The notes under the pieces are model-generated. The model had not been told where the DNA came from, did no database searches, and saw only the letters and a list, made by a program, of their open reading frames with translations. From Planctomycetota bacterium (lineage in GTDB: Bacteria; Planctomycetota; Planctomycetia; Gemmatales; Gemmataceae), in contig JAKOSN010000020.1 in the NCBI GenBank assembly GCA_029777335.1, forward strand, positions 38,427 to 102,426: 64,000 nucleotides of DNA, given 5' to 3'. Below are positions 26,026-34,634 of this stretch, piece by piece. The translations under genes and the position numbers were made by a program. Each line of letters starts with the position of its first letter. Position 1 is the stretch's first letter.

Positions 26026-26780
26026 ACCGTCCCCTGGTCACCATTCGCAATCTGCAGGTCCACCTGGGCGATCGGACGATCCTGCACGGGATCAATGCCG
26101 AGTTGCTCAAGGGCGAAATCACGGCATTGATTGGCCTGAATGGCTCGGGGAAGACCACCCTGCTGCGCTCGCTGATTCGCGAGGTCCCTTATAGCGGAGA
26201 GATCAAGTTCCACTGCGCCCACGATCACACCCATCAGCGCCCCGATCAGGTCGGCTATGTGCCACAGAAATTGCGCATTGACGCCCATTTCCCCCTGACG
26301 GTCGCCGATCTCCTGGCGCTGGCCACGCAACGACGTCCGCTCTTCCTGGGCATTCGCAGCGCCGTGCGTGAGCAGATGCGTAAGATGCTTCAGGTGGTTT
26401 CTCTTCACGAGCGGCTGCTCGACCAGATGGTAGAGAAACTCTCGGGCGGTGAGTTACAACGGGTGTTGCTCGCCCTGGCCTTGCAACCTCACCCAGAATT
26501 GCTCCTGCTCGACGAACCCGCGGCTGGCATCGATGTCAAGCATGCCGAGGAGTTTTACGATCTTCTTACTCGTTTGAATCGCGACTCCGGGGTAACCATC
26601 CTCCTCGTTTCCCACGATCTCAGCGTGGTCAATCGCCACGCCCATCGGGTGATGTGCCTGCAAGATGGCCGGATCGCCTGCGAAGGTCCGCCTCATGAGA
26701 TCATGTCGCAGGCTGTTCTCAAGCAGACGTTTGGCAAGGATACCAGCCTCTACAGCCACAGCCACCAGGCGCACGACTAA
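26022..26780 (+). CDS. Metal ABC transporter ATP-binding protein (ZnuC-like)
   Basis: 252 residues. Walker A GLNGSGKTTLL, Q loop VGYVPQK, signature LSGGELQRV, Walker B LLLLDEPAAGID, switch His in VSHDLSVV. An insertion in the early beta region contains CAHDHTHQRP, and the protein ends HSHSHQAHD, both possible metal-sensing or -binding patches. Translationally coupled (ATGA) to the binding-protein gene. A membrane permease of the ZnuB type is expected to complete the importer but is absent here, so it must be encoded elsewhere or be shared. Confidence 0.88.
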   Translation: MNRPLVTIRNLQVHLGDRTILHGINAELLKGEITALIGLNGSGKTTLLRSLIREVPYSGEIKFHCAHDHTHQRPDQVGYVPQKLRIDAHFPLTVADLLALATQRRPLFLGIRSAVREQMRKMLQVVSLHERLLDQMVEKLSGGELQRVLLALALQPHPELLLLDEPAAGIDVKHAEEFYDLLTRLNRDSGVTILLVSHDLSVVNRHAHRVMCLQDGRIACEGPPHEIMSQAVLKQTFGKDTSLYSHSHQAHD

Positions 26781-26863
26781 CCAGGATTTTGCTTGGCGAA
26801 TGGCCCCAAGCCTCGCATCATGAAGGGCGTTGCTCACCCGCCTGGATCTGCGAGGAACTCTTC

Positions 26864-29800
26864 ATGTCGCGCTTTTTCACTGCCCTGTTTGCTCTCTTCT
26901 TGTTCGTGCTTCCTCTTCCGGCTGCTCCGACCCTGGAGGTTCAGTTCGCCTTGCCGCGCCGGGCCTATCAGACGAACGAGGACATCGCCCTGGTCATTCT
27001 CCGCAAAGACACGGCCAGGCTCCCCGCAACAGAACTCACGCTCAGTCTCAGCAGCGCTGAGGGGAGCACTCTGCGTTTCAGCTTTCCGCTCCCTGCGGTG
27101 GCGGTTCAAGGAGGCGCGGCCCGGAGCACCGAACATCTGCACCTCAATGGCCGCTTGCTCCGTCCGGGGAAATACTCGCTCCAGGCAACCGCTCACGATA
27201 CCACCTCGGCGACCTCCTTCGAGGTCTACACGCATCAGCGCCAGAGCAGTTTTCGACTGGTGGACTGGAGTAGTCGCGCCAAGGGGGAAGAACAGGCGTT
27301 GCTTGGTGAGGAGGGAATGGGGTTTAACGTCCTCTATGCCGCCTACGGAGGATTGAGTCCCGACGACACCATTCGCGCAGGGCTGGATTACATGTGGTGC
27401 TGCACCATGGGGGGAGGACACCAGATGGATCTCCGCATGGAGTGCGATTGGTCCGATCCGTGGGTGCTGGGTGGAGCAACGGCCCGCGTGGTTCGCCGGG
27501 CGTTTGTTGATCGCGTCAATCCGCACTGCCTGGGTGTGCATTTTTACGATGAGCCGGGATTGACCTGGCACAAACACCCCCGAACGGGCGAGTTCACCCC
27601 GCACAATCTGCCTTCGCAAAACCAGGCCTATCGGAGTGCTTTTGGTCGCGATCCACTGGAGTATTTCGAGGCGAAACCCGGCAATCCAGAGCATGCTGCG
27701 CGCTGGCAGCACTGGGGACGCTGGAAGATGGCCTTCCTGGAAAGCGCCTGGAAAGAAGCGGCCTTTGGTGTTCATCAGGTGCGCCCCGATTTTCTCAGTG
27801 CCAATCAGAGCGTCTATGGTTGGTCGGCCTTCGCGGACGGCTACTACTTCAACATCGCACGCCCGTTGTCGCTCCTGAATGGCCACGGCGGCTACGACGA
27901 TTATGGCGGAGCGTATTACAATCCGAGCTTTACCTTTGAATTTGGCCGGATGCGCGATCTGCAACGCCCCAACTGGTACCTCCCCACCTGGTACGCCAAC
28001 ATGCCGCCCAACCGCTTTCGCCTGGAGCAGTATCTCTCTTTCATGGGCAATTTGCAGGGGATGATGAAACCGCCCGATATGCTCGCCCATCATCCGCTTC
28101 AGACACAGGGAACCGCGGAGGGAATCGTCGAATCGAACCGCCTCATGGGCCGACTCGGAACGATCTTCACCACCATGCCGGTCACCCGTCCCGAGGTCGC
28201 GGTGCTTTATTCGTTGTCGCACAATCTGGAAACGCAGTTCCGGGACATGAAGGACAATTACGAGGGGAGCGGACATGCCCGGCAGAAGATCTTTCTTGCC
28301 TACCTGGCGGGCAAACTCATCCACAATCCGCTCTTTCCAGTCGTCGAGGAGGATGTTCTCGATGGCACCCTCGCAGCTCATCACAGGGCGGTTGTCCTGC
28401 CCGGAATCAACTATCTGGAACCGAAGGTAATCCAGGCACTGCAGGACTACATCGCCGATGGTGGAGTGGTTCTGCTCAGCGACGATTGCCAGGTCAAGAT
28501 CAAGGGTGCAATCAAGATCGGCGCCGGACTCAGCAAGGAAGAGCAGGTTTTCAAGGACAATCGCGGGGGAGAGTATGTCGCGGCCGCTCGCAAGTTCGCA
28601 ATTCCCCTGAAAAACCGGCTGCGCGAGCGGAAGATTGGCCCGCTCCTCGATTGCAGCGAGGAGGAAGTCCTTGTTTCGCGCCAGGCCAGTGGCGTTATTG
28701 AGTATCTGTTTACGGTCAATGCCTGCTACGATTCCAACCTGGCCGGGCATCACTCGCTCCGTCCGACGACCGCCACCGTGAAACTCCTCGCCGATGGTCG
28801 ACCGGTCTATGACGCCATTCGCGGCACCCCCGAAAACGCGTTCAAACCGGAGGGCGACGCGCTGGTGGCGACATTTCGCTACGGTCCTGGCCAGATGCGC
28901 GTCTTTGCGCGGACGCGCCAGCCGATCGGCAAGGTGCTCACGACCACCCCCGAGGTGCGCCGCGATTACACCGATGAAAACGATCCCTTGAGTGTGGAAA
29001 TCGGCGCCGTCCTTCAGGATGCAAAAGGGAGGATCCTCGCGGGATCGGCTCCGTTGTCCATCCAGGTCCTCGATCCTGCGGGCAACGTCCGCCATGCACT
29101 CCTGCGAGCCACCCGACTGGGTCAGTTCCAGATGCGTCTGCCGCTCGCATGCAACGATCCACCCGGCCAATGGACGGTGCGCGTGAAGGAGCTTCTGAGT
29201 GGAACCAGCGACGAGACCACATTCACCCTGCCCCCGCTTGCGCGCTGCGGAGCGATGGCTGGTGTCGTTCCGCGAGCAGTTCGGTTTGGCAACGAGGACG
29301 AAAACCTTTATCGCTTCTTCAAGCAAACCAGGGACGTGACCATCCTCATCGGGACAGCGCCCTATCATCAGGCCAGTGCCGAGCGACTGGCGCGCATTCT
29401 GAAACCGTGGGGCGTGCGCGCGAAAATCGCGCGCTCGACGGACATCCGCCCCCGTCCCATCACCGAGGAGGAAGCGAAGACCTGGTGCGGACTGGAACCA
29501 GGGAAGGTCAAACCCGGGCGCATCAATGATCCGGCCCAGGTCGGGTACGACCTCCCGAGCGCGACCATTCTCCTGGGCTGCCCGGAGGATAATCCGCTGA
29601 TCGCCTTCTTGCAGCGCGCGCGTTTTCTCCCGTACAAACCAGTCCGAGACGTCTTTCCCGGGCGAGACCGCGGTTATCTCGCCTGGCAACGCGACGGACT
29701 GGCCTATGGCGAGGAATCGATCACGTTGATTGCGCACGATGAGGCGGGGTTGGCCGAGGCGGTTGGTTCACTCTATGAGGTTGCCACCGGCCTGCGCCCG

Positions 29801-30862
29801 CTGACGCGCTTGACCTACCCTGTCAGCAGTGCGATTACCCCGGCCAAACCAGCGGCACCAAGCAAACCCACCGTGACAGTCGCCTGGCACTTCACCCTGG
29901 CGGATCGCCCGGCAGGTTTCCTGCGCCTGGGGGAGAAAACCGCAGTCATTGGCCAGGATGGAACCCTGGTGCTCCTTGATCCCTCAGGCAAAACCCTCTG
30001 GAAAAAGATGGTTTCAGGAGGGGAAAAGTGGCTCATTGACGGAAGCAGCCGCGGGGATCTCCTGGTGCTCGGCGCTTCACATCATGTGGTCGGCTTTGAT
30101 GCACTGGGCAAACAACTTTTCGATCTGCCCTTGAAGCAGGGACAACATCCCCTGTCTGCCGTTTGCATCGCCGTAGCTCCTGATGGACAGGCGTTCGCTG
30201 TGGGAGACAGCAGTGGAGGGATGGCGGTCTACGATCGGCGCGCCACACGCCTGTGGGCTCAGCCAGGGGTGGATTTGACCGATCCCAAGGCCCGGCCGAT
30301 TCCATTTGTCTCCACTCTCTTCAGCGGCGACGGCAAATCGCTCCTGGCGTTGAAACAACAGGGAGCCGGCGAATTGTGGCAGGCGAACAATGGCAAGCAA
30401 CTCTCGACCCTGGGTGGCGCGACGGTGCTCGTACCTCCTCGCCGCATTGAGAATGCTCTGCTCTACACCGACCCCCGCAATGCCGTGGTGCAGATCGATT
30501 CCACCGGGAAGACGATTCACCGCGCCGGCCCTGCTCAGGCGGCAATTGTCGAGCTGTCCGCCGACGGCAAGCAGGCTCTCGCCTTCGTGGCCAGTACCCG
30601 AGCGGTGCAGACCTTCCCCCTCGATCAGCAGAAACCTGGCTGGAGTTATCGCCCCACCGATCGGGTGGTGAAACTCATCCGCCCCGGCAAAAAGGTGGCC
30701 CTCGCTCTCTGGGGTGGATGGTTGGAGATCCTCGACGGCGAGGGGAAGGTACGGGTGCAGGAGCGTTTCCACGAGGAAATCGCAGCCCTGGACTGGGTGG
30801 GCGAACTATTGCTCGTCGGCCTGAGCGATGGCACACTCCAGGCGTTGAAACTCGGCCAGTGA
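26864..30862 (+). CDS. Large secreted glycoside-hydrolase-like/beta-propeller protein
   Basis: 1332 residues from the ATG at 26864, where a signal peptide begins (MSRFFTALFALFLFVLPLPAA). Order: a beta-sandwich with YQTNEDIALVILRKD (about 25-120); a TIM-barrel-like central region rich in Trp/Tyr (HFYDEPGLTW, NWYLPTWYANMP); a GH42-type trimerisation-like domain (EVAVLYSLSHNLE, LPGINYLEPKVIQALQDYI, GGVVLLSDD) at about 450-640; further beta domains; and from about 1020 a C-terminal WD40/PQQ-like propeller (VLLDPSGKTLWKKM, CIAVAPDGQAFAVGDSSGG). Probably acts on a polysaccharide outside the cell; no catalytic pair can be assigned with confidence. Upstream of a terminator shared with the convergent oxygenase. 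Confidence 0.75.
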   Translation: MSRFFTALFALFLFVLPLPAAPTLEVQFALPRRAYQTNEDIALVILRKDTARLPATELTLSLSSAEGSTLRFSFPLPAVAVQGGAARSTEHLHLNGRLLRPGKYSLQATAHDTTSATSFEVYTHQRQSSFRLVDWSSRAKGEEQALLGEEGMGFNVLYAAYGGLSPDDTIRAGLDYMWCCTMGGGHQMDLRMECDWSDPWVLGGATARVVRRAFVDRVNPHCLGVHFYDEPGLTWHKHPRTGEFTPHNLPSQNQAYRSAFGRDPLEYFEAKPGNPEHAARWQHWGRWKMAFLESAWKEAAFGVHQVRPDFLSANQSVYGWSAFADGYYFNIARPLSLLNGHGGYDDYGGAYYNPSFTFEFGRMRDLQRPNWYLPTWYANMPPNRFRLEQYLSFMGNLQGMMKPPDMLAHHPLQTQGTAEGIVESNRLMGRLGTIFTTMPVTRPEVAVLYSLSHNLETQFRDMKDNYEGSGHARQKIFLAYLAGKLIHNPLFPVVEEDVLDGTLAAHHRAVVLPGINYLEPKVIQALQDYIADGGVVLLSDDCQVKIKGAIKIGAGLSKEEQVFKDNRGGEYVAAARKFAIPLKNRLRERKIGPLLDCSEEEVLVSRQASGVIEYLFTVNACYDSNLAGHHSLRPTTATVKLLADGRPVYDAIRGTPENAFKPEGDALVATFRYGPGQMRVFARTRQPIGKVLTTTPEVRRDYTDENDPLSVEIGAVLQDAKGRILAGSAPLSIQVLDPAGNVRHALLRATRLGQFQMRLPLACNDPPGQWTVRVKELLSGTSDETTFTLPPLARCGAMAGVVPRAVRFGNEDENLYRFFKQTRDVTILIGTAPYHQASAERLARILKPWGVRAKIARSTDIRPRPITEEEAKTWCGLEPGKVKPGRINDPAQVGYDLPSATILLGCPEDNPLIAFLQRARFLPYKPVRDVFPGRDRGYLAWQRDGLAYGEESITLIAHDEAGLAEAVGSLYEVATGLRPLTRLTYPVSSAITPAKPAAPSKPTVTVAWHFTLADRPAGFLRLGEKTAVIGQDGTLVLLDPSGKTLWKKMVSGGEKWLIDGSSRGDLLVLGASHHVVGFDALGKQLFDLPLKQGQHPLSAVCIAVAPDGQAFAVGDSSGGMAVYDRRATRLWAQPGVDLTDPKARPIPFVSTLFSGDGKSLLALKQQGAGELWQANNGKQLSTLGGATVLVPPRRIENALLYTDPRNAVVQIDSTGKTIHRAGPAQAAIVELSADGKQALAFVASTRAVQTFPLDQQKPGWSYRPTDRVVKLIRPGKKVALALWGGWLEILDGEGKVRVQERFHEEIAALDWVGELLLVGLSDGTLQALKLGQ

Positions 30863-30869
30863 CGACCAG

Positions 30870-30896
30870 GAGAAGGAGGAGGACCTCCTCCTTCTC
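30870..30896. terminator. Hairpin between convergent genes
   Basis: GAGAAGGAGGAGG (30870-30882) is complementary to CCTCCTCCTTCTC (30884-30896). It begins 8 bases after one stop codon and overlaps the stop of the opposing oxygenase gene. Confidence 0.55.
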
Positions 30897-31461
30897 AACT
30901 CTGCCGGCGATACATCACATCGGTACGCAGCACATACTTCCGCCCTTTCAGCACGGGCATCCCCTCATGCACCAGTTGGTGCTGAAAAACCAGCACCATG
31001 CCGCGCGCGGGCCGAATGGTTTGTCCTCCGCTACTTGGGGCAAAGCGCGTGGCGCCGCCCTCGAAATCATCGTTGAGATAGATCAGAAAAGTGAAATGGC
31101 TGCGTTCCCCATTCTCTCGCTGAAAGTAACCATCCGAGTGTGCGGCAAATCGTTGACCGGGATCGTAACGATAATACCGAAAGCGTTCATTGAACCCGAC
31201 GAGTTCCCAGTCAAACCAGGTCGCCGGCAACAGAGGACGGGCACGCTCAAATAATCGCGCTGCCAGCACCGGATCGTCCCAGATCAAGCGATCATTATTG
31301 CGAATCTCCTTGATCATGACCGCGCTGGGGCCTGTGCTTATCGTCGCCTCCTGATAGCCGGTCTGCTCACTGCGGGCGATCGCCTCGGTGCACTCCGCGG
31401 GGGTCAGAAAATCGTGAAGAACAAAGATCGTTTGCCCGTGTAATGTTTCCCTGTGCATCAT
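30895..31461 (-). CDS. 2-oxoglutarate/Fe(II)-dependent oxygenase, prolyl-4-hydroxylase type
   Basis: 188 residues. The double-stranded beta-helix shows the iron ligands His108 and Asp110 (FAAHSDGYF) and His165 (QLVHEGMPV), with Arg179 (VLRTDVMY) placed to bind the 2-oxoglutarate carboxylate. FLIYLNDDFEGGATRF is the conserved strand of the prolyl-4-hydroxylase alpha-subunit family. No signal peptide, so cytoplasmic. The hydroxylated substrate is unknown. It ends within the hairpin shared with the large hydrolase gene. Confidence 0.9.
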   Translation of the reverse strand: MMHRETLHGQTIFVLHDFLTPAECTEAIARSEQTGYQEATISTGPSAVMIKEIRNNDRLIWDDPVLAARLFERARPLLPATWFDWELVGFNERFRYYRYDPGQRFAAHSDGYFQRENGERSHFTFLIYLNDDFEGGATRFAPSSGGQTIRPARGMVLVFQHQLVHEGMPVLKGRKYVLRTDVMYRRQS

Positions 31462-31559
31462 GAATCCTCCCCAGGATTGAGTCGACCACTCCCTTTAAGA
31501 GACACCGTCCCACCGATCCGGTTACAGGAGGAAACCATCGAGAGCACCACTCTGTGCCT

Positions 31560-33296
31560 TCACCCTGATGCACCTCGCCGCGTGCGCGCCGCGGCCATGC
31601 GGAAAGTAAGATCATAATTTTTTACAAAAGCGATCTCTTCAGAAGTCAATCCATAGTGGGGAGCCACCGCCTGATCGAGACGTTCGATCAAGGGACGTGA
31701 ACGGTGAATGCGAAACATCTGCGTTTGGGTATGTCCGGTTTGCCGTTGTCGCCGCGTGTGCAGAACACTGTGGCGCACAATATCCGCCAGGTACTCGCGC
31801 CCCAGAGTTGCCAGTGTTTCATCTTCCAGCGCTCCCAGCGGCAGGGGAAAATCGTGGATATCGCAGGGGTTGAGATGTCGGCAATTAGAGCTGATCGTGT
31901 ACCACCACCAGAAAAGATCGCTGCTCAGAATGGCGAGCAACGGGACGACCCATTCCGGCCGAGCAACGGTGATCCAAGTTTCCCGCGACGAATGGCCCGC
32001 GCGACCACGACTCCAGAAACCAGGTGCAAAGTTGGTAAAGACCTTCCAGTACAATCCCCCATCGGTGCGATAGTAGATGCGCTGATCCTCGTTCCCCTCA
32101 GTGCCGAGGACATTGCGCACCCTGGTGACAACCGCCTGACATCTGGTAAGAAGATCGTGCTCCAGCGGATGGTTGATCTTGGGGACCCAGAACGTGGCCC
32201 GCTGCCGGGCGATTTCGAGGGGGCGAATCCGGGCCATCAAGGAGGGGCGTTCCGCAGCCTTCCACTTTTGATAGCCAGTGGTAAAGGTGCGCTCCTGGAG
32301 CTGACGTACTTTGAGCACGATCGTCAAGGCACGGTTCACATCGGGAAAGAGTTTGGCCGGACGCCAGGCGAAGTTGAGATACCACACACTCCCGTCTGCC
32401 TCAAGCAGCTCCTGAGCAGGGCGCATGCGCTGGGTGGAAACCAACGAGAGCGGCACGATCAGACTCATTGCGCCGTCTCCGGCGAGGAGTTGCTGCGCTC
32501 GTTCCAGAAAGAGCGCATGGATCGCCCCGGTCGCGTGCAGATGAAATCCCGTTGGCACATACGGGACATCGCGGATCTCCAGATACGGAGGATTCCCAAG
32601 CACGACGTCGGCTCCCCCACCTGCCGCCAGTTCGGGAAATTCTGCCTCCCAGTCGAATCCCTCGCTGTTTCCTCTGCTTGCTCCCCACGCGCGCCCCGTG
32701 AGAGCATTGCCGATGCGCAGATTGGTTTTCGTTGTCCCCTCGGCCAGTTCGCTGACAAGGCGTTGACACTCGCTGATCGCGGCGGGCATCAAATCCACGC
32801 CAAAGAGATTGTTGGCAAGGATGCGCCGACGCACGCTCACGGGCGCCGGATCTGCCACCCCCGGCAAACGCATCAGGCAGAGGCGGTGGATCGGCTCCAG
32901 CACGCGCAGGGCCGCGACCAGGAACGCTCCGGACCCGCACGCAGGATCGAGAATTGTCAAGCCGTTCAGCATTTGCCACACTCGTTCCAGCACGGAACGA
33001 TCGGAGCATTTCTGGAGGCCAGCAAGAAAGAGCGCTTGCAGATCGTCGCCGGCATTGATGCGCTCGGGGAGAGAAACGCCGTCGAGGGGCCAGTAACACG
33101 TTGCCCCGGGACATCGTTCGACCAGGCGACGGAAGAGGAGAGGAAGGATGGTATGGCGCGCCATGTAGTCGGTGATATCGGCACTGGTGTAGTAAACCCC
33201 AAGACTACGTGGCGAGGAACGCACCGCCGCATGACGTTGCAGAACGCGATCACGCACCTCACACGATCGGATCCTTGGACTGGGGACTGGCTTCAT
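31560..33296 (-). CDS. Solitary N6-adenine DNA methyltransferase (Eco57I-like)
   Basis: 578 residues. The opening SLGVYYTSADITDYMA (from residue 31) is the start of the methylase core; motif I is LDPACGSGAF (Asp117) and motif IV is GNPPY (Asn235), giving an adenine methylase of the gamma class. The C-terminal half resembles a target-recognition region. Fused type IIG relatives have several hundred more residues and an N-terminal nuclease; here the core starts almost at the N-terminus, and no restriction gene is nearby. I chose the ATG at 33296 (GAGGATGAG upstream); an alternative ATG at 33395 would add 33 residues and also has a good site. It may be an orphan methylase or the remnant of a restriction system. 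Confidence 0.82.
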   Translation of the reverse strand: MKPVPSPRIRSCEVRDRVLQRHAAVRSSPRSLGVYYTSADITDYMARHTILPLLFRRLVERCPGATCYWPLDGVSLPERINAGDDLQALFLAGLQKCSDRSVLERVWQMLNGLTILDPACGSGAFLVAALRVLEPIHRLCLMRLPGVADPAPVSVRRRILANNLFGVDLMPAAISECQRLVSELAEGTTKTNLRIGNALTGRAWGASRGNSEGFDWEAEFPELAAGGGADVVLGNPPYLEIRDVPYVPTGFHLHATGAIHALFLERAQQLLAGDGAMSLIVPLSLVSTQRMRPAQELLEADGSVWYLNFAWRPAKLFPDVNRALTIVLKVRQLQERTFTTGYQKWKAAERPSLMARIRPLEIARQRATFWVPKINHPLEHDLLTRCQAVVTRVRNVLGTEGNEDQRIYYRTDGGLYWKVFTNFAPGFWSRGRAGHSSRETWITVARPEWVVPLLAILSSDLFWWWYTISSNCRHLNPCDIHDFPLPLGALEDETLATLGREYLADIVRHSVLHTRRQRQTGHTQTQMFRIHRSRPLIERLDQAVAPHYGLTSEEIAFVKNYDLTFRMAAARTRRGASG

Positions 33297-33449
33297 GGTT
33301 GGCTCATCCTCGGGGATGGAACTGGTATACTCACCCTGGAAGATTCGAACCAGGAGATTCTGGACGAAGGTGTCTGTCCCCAAGACAATCATCACAGGGC
33401 CTCACCTCGGGGCTCTGGATTCGTTCCCCTTCATGGAGAGGTTAGACGA

Positions 33450-34634
33450 ATGCGGAATGTGCCACCACGGTGGATACTGCACGGAGTGGTCCCGTTTCTC
33501 CTCCTGCTGCTCGCAGGGGGTGCGCACAGCGCCGACGCCCCTGCCCTGTTGACCCGGATCAACGCAGTGGGCGAGGGAGGAGCAGGGAACGCCGAGGCGA
33601 AGACGGCGTGGAAGGAACTGGTTCAGCTGGGCACCCCGGCTCTCCTTCCCACTCTCAAAGCCTTTGACGACAGCAAACCGCGCAGCCTGAACTGGCTGTA
33701 CGCCGCCGTCGATGCCATCACTGAGAACACCCTCAAGGCCGGGAAACCTCTGCCCAGCGCCGAGCTGGAAGCGTTTATTCTCGACACCAAACAATCGCCG
33801 CGCGCGCGGCGACTGGCTTACGAAAAGCTGACCCAGGTGGACAGCAAGACACCCGAGCGTCTCCTCCCCGGAATGTTGCAGGATCCCAGCGTGGAGTTGC
33901 GCCGCGACGCCGTGGCGCGCGTTCTTGACCAGGCGCGCGCGCTGCTGGAGAGGAAAAAGAATGACGAGGCCGCCAACCTGTTCCGCAAGGCTCTCACCGG
34001 GGCCCGCGATCCCGATCAGGTCAACGAGATCGCCAAGGCGATGAAAATGCTCGGGACCGAGGTGGACCTCATCCAGCATTTCGGCTTCATCCCGCAATGG
34101 TATCTCGCCACTCCGTTCGAGAACCACGGCGGAGTCGGCTACAAGGCGGTTTATCCCCCGGAGAAAGGCGTTGATTTGAAGGCCCGTTACAAGGGGAAAG
34201 GCGATGCCGAGGTGCGCTGGGTTCCGCACACCAGCAAAAATCCTCTGGGCAAGATCGATCTCAACACCGCGCTGGGTAAACTGAAGGGCACGGTTGCCTA
34301 TGCCTACACTGTGATCGATTCGCCAAAGGAACAGCAGGTCGAGGTCCGCGTTGGTTCCATCAATGCCGTCAAGGTCTTCCTCAATGGCAAGTTGATCCTG
34401 GCTCGGGAGGAATATCACCACGGCTCCGCGATGGACCAGTACGTTGGGCTGGCGATCTTGAAACCAGGCAAGAACGAAATCCTGGTCAAGGTGTGTCAGA
34501 ACGAACAGCAAGAGAGCTGGGCCCAGGACTGGCACTTTCAATTGCGGTTGAGTGATAAGGTGGGTGGAGCAATCCCGTTCACTGTGGTGAGCACCGGAAC
34601 CGACACGGGCGCCCGTAAGGAGGACTCGAAATGA
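33450..34634 (+). CDS. Secreted protein with helical repeats and jelly-roll-like C-terminus
   Basis: 394 residues. Signal peptide 1-27 (FLLLLLAGGAHSA). Residues about 30-180 are helical and HEAT-like (PGMLQDPSVELRRDAVARVL), residues 190-390 are beta-rich, with EVRVGSINAVKVFLNGKLIL and LKPGKNEILVKVCQ typical of a sugar-binding jelly roll. The ATG at 33450 follows GGAGAGG at proper distance. The frame stays open far upstream across the antisense of the methyltransferase, but that is not coding. Overlaps the BamB-like gene by ATGA (34631), so they are translationally coupled. Function unknown. Confidence 0.75.
   Translation: MRNVPPRWILHGVVPFLLLLLAGGAHSADAPALLTRINAVGEGGAGNAEAKTAWKELVQLGTPALLPTLKAFDDSKPRSLNWLYAAVDAITENTLKAGKPLPSAELEAFILDTKQSPRARRLAYEKLTQVDSKTPERLLPGMLQDPSVELRRDAVARVLDQARALLERKKNDEAANLFRKALTGARDPDQVNEIAKAMKMLGTEVDLIQHFGFIPQWYLATPFENHGGVGYKAVYPPEKGVDLKARYKGKGDAEVRWVPHTSKNPLGKIDLNTALGKLKGTVAYAYTVIDSPKEQQVEVRVGSINAVKVFLNGKLILAREEYHHGSAMDQYVGLAILKPGKNEILVKVCQNEQQESWAQDWHFQLRLSDKVGGAIPFTVVSTGTDTGARKEDSK

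Noticed and set aside
26834..29737. A 967-codon open frame on the strand opposite the large hydrolase
   Set aside because: It mirrors the coding frame of a real signal-peptide protein in high-GC DNA, has no start site or recognisable motif, and its predicted composition is typical of antisense frames.
31560..33296. A complete restriction-modification or BREX-type defence locus
   Set aside because: There is no nuclease, helicase, PglZ or BrxL-like gene beside the methyltransferase; its neighbours are an oxygenase and exported proteins.
31704..33449. A long in-frame upstream extension of the jelly-roll gene across the methyltransferase
   Set aside because: The signal peptide begins at 33450 with a ribosome binding site. 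The extension is the antisense of the methyltransferase and has no protein features.
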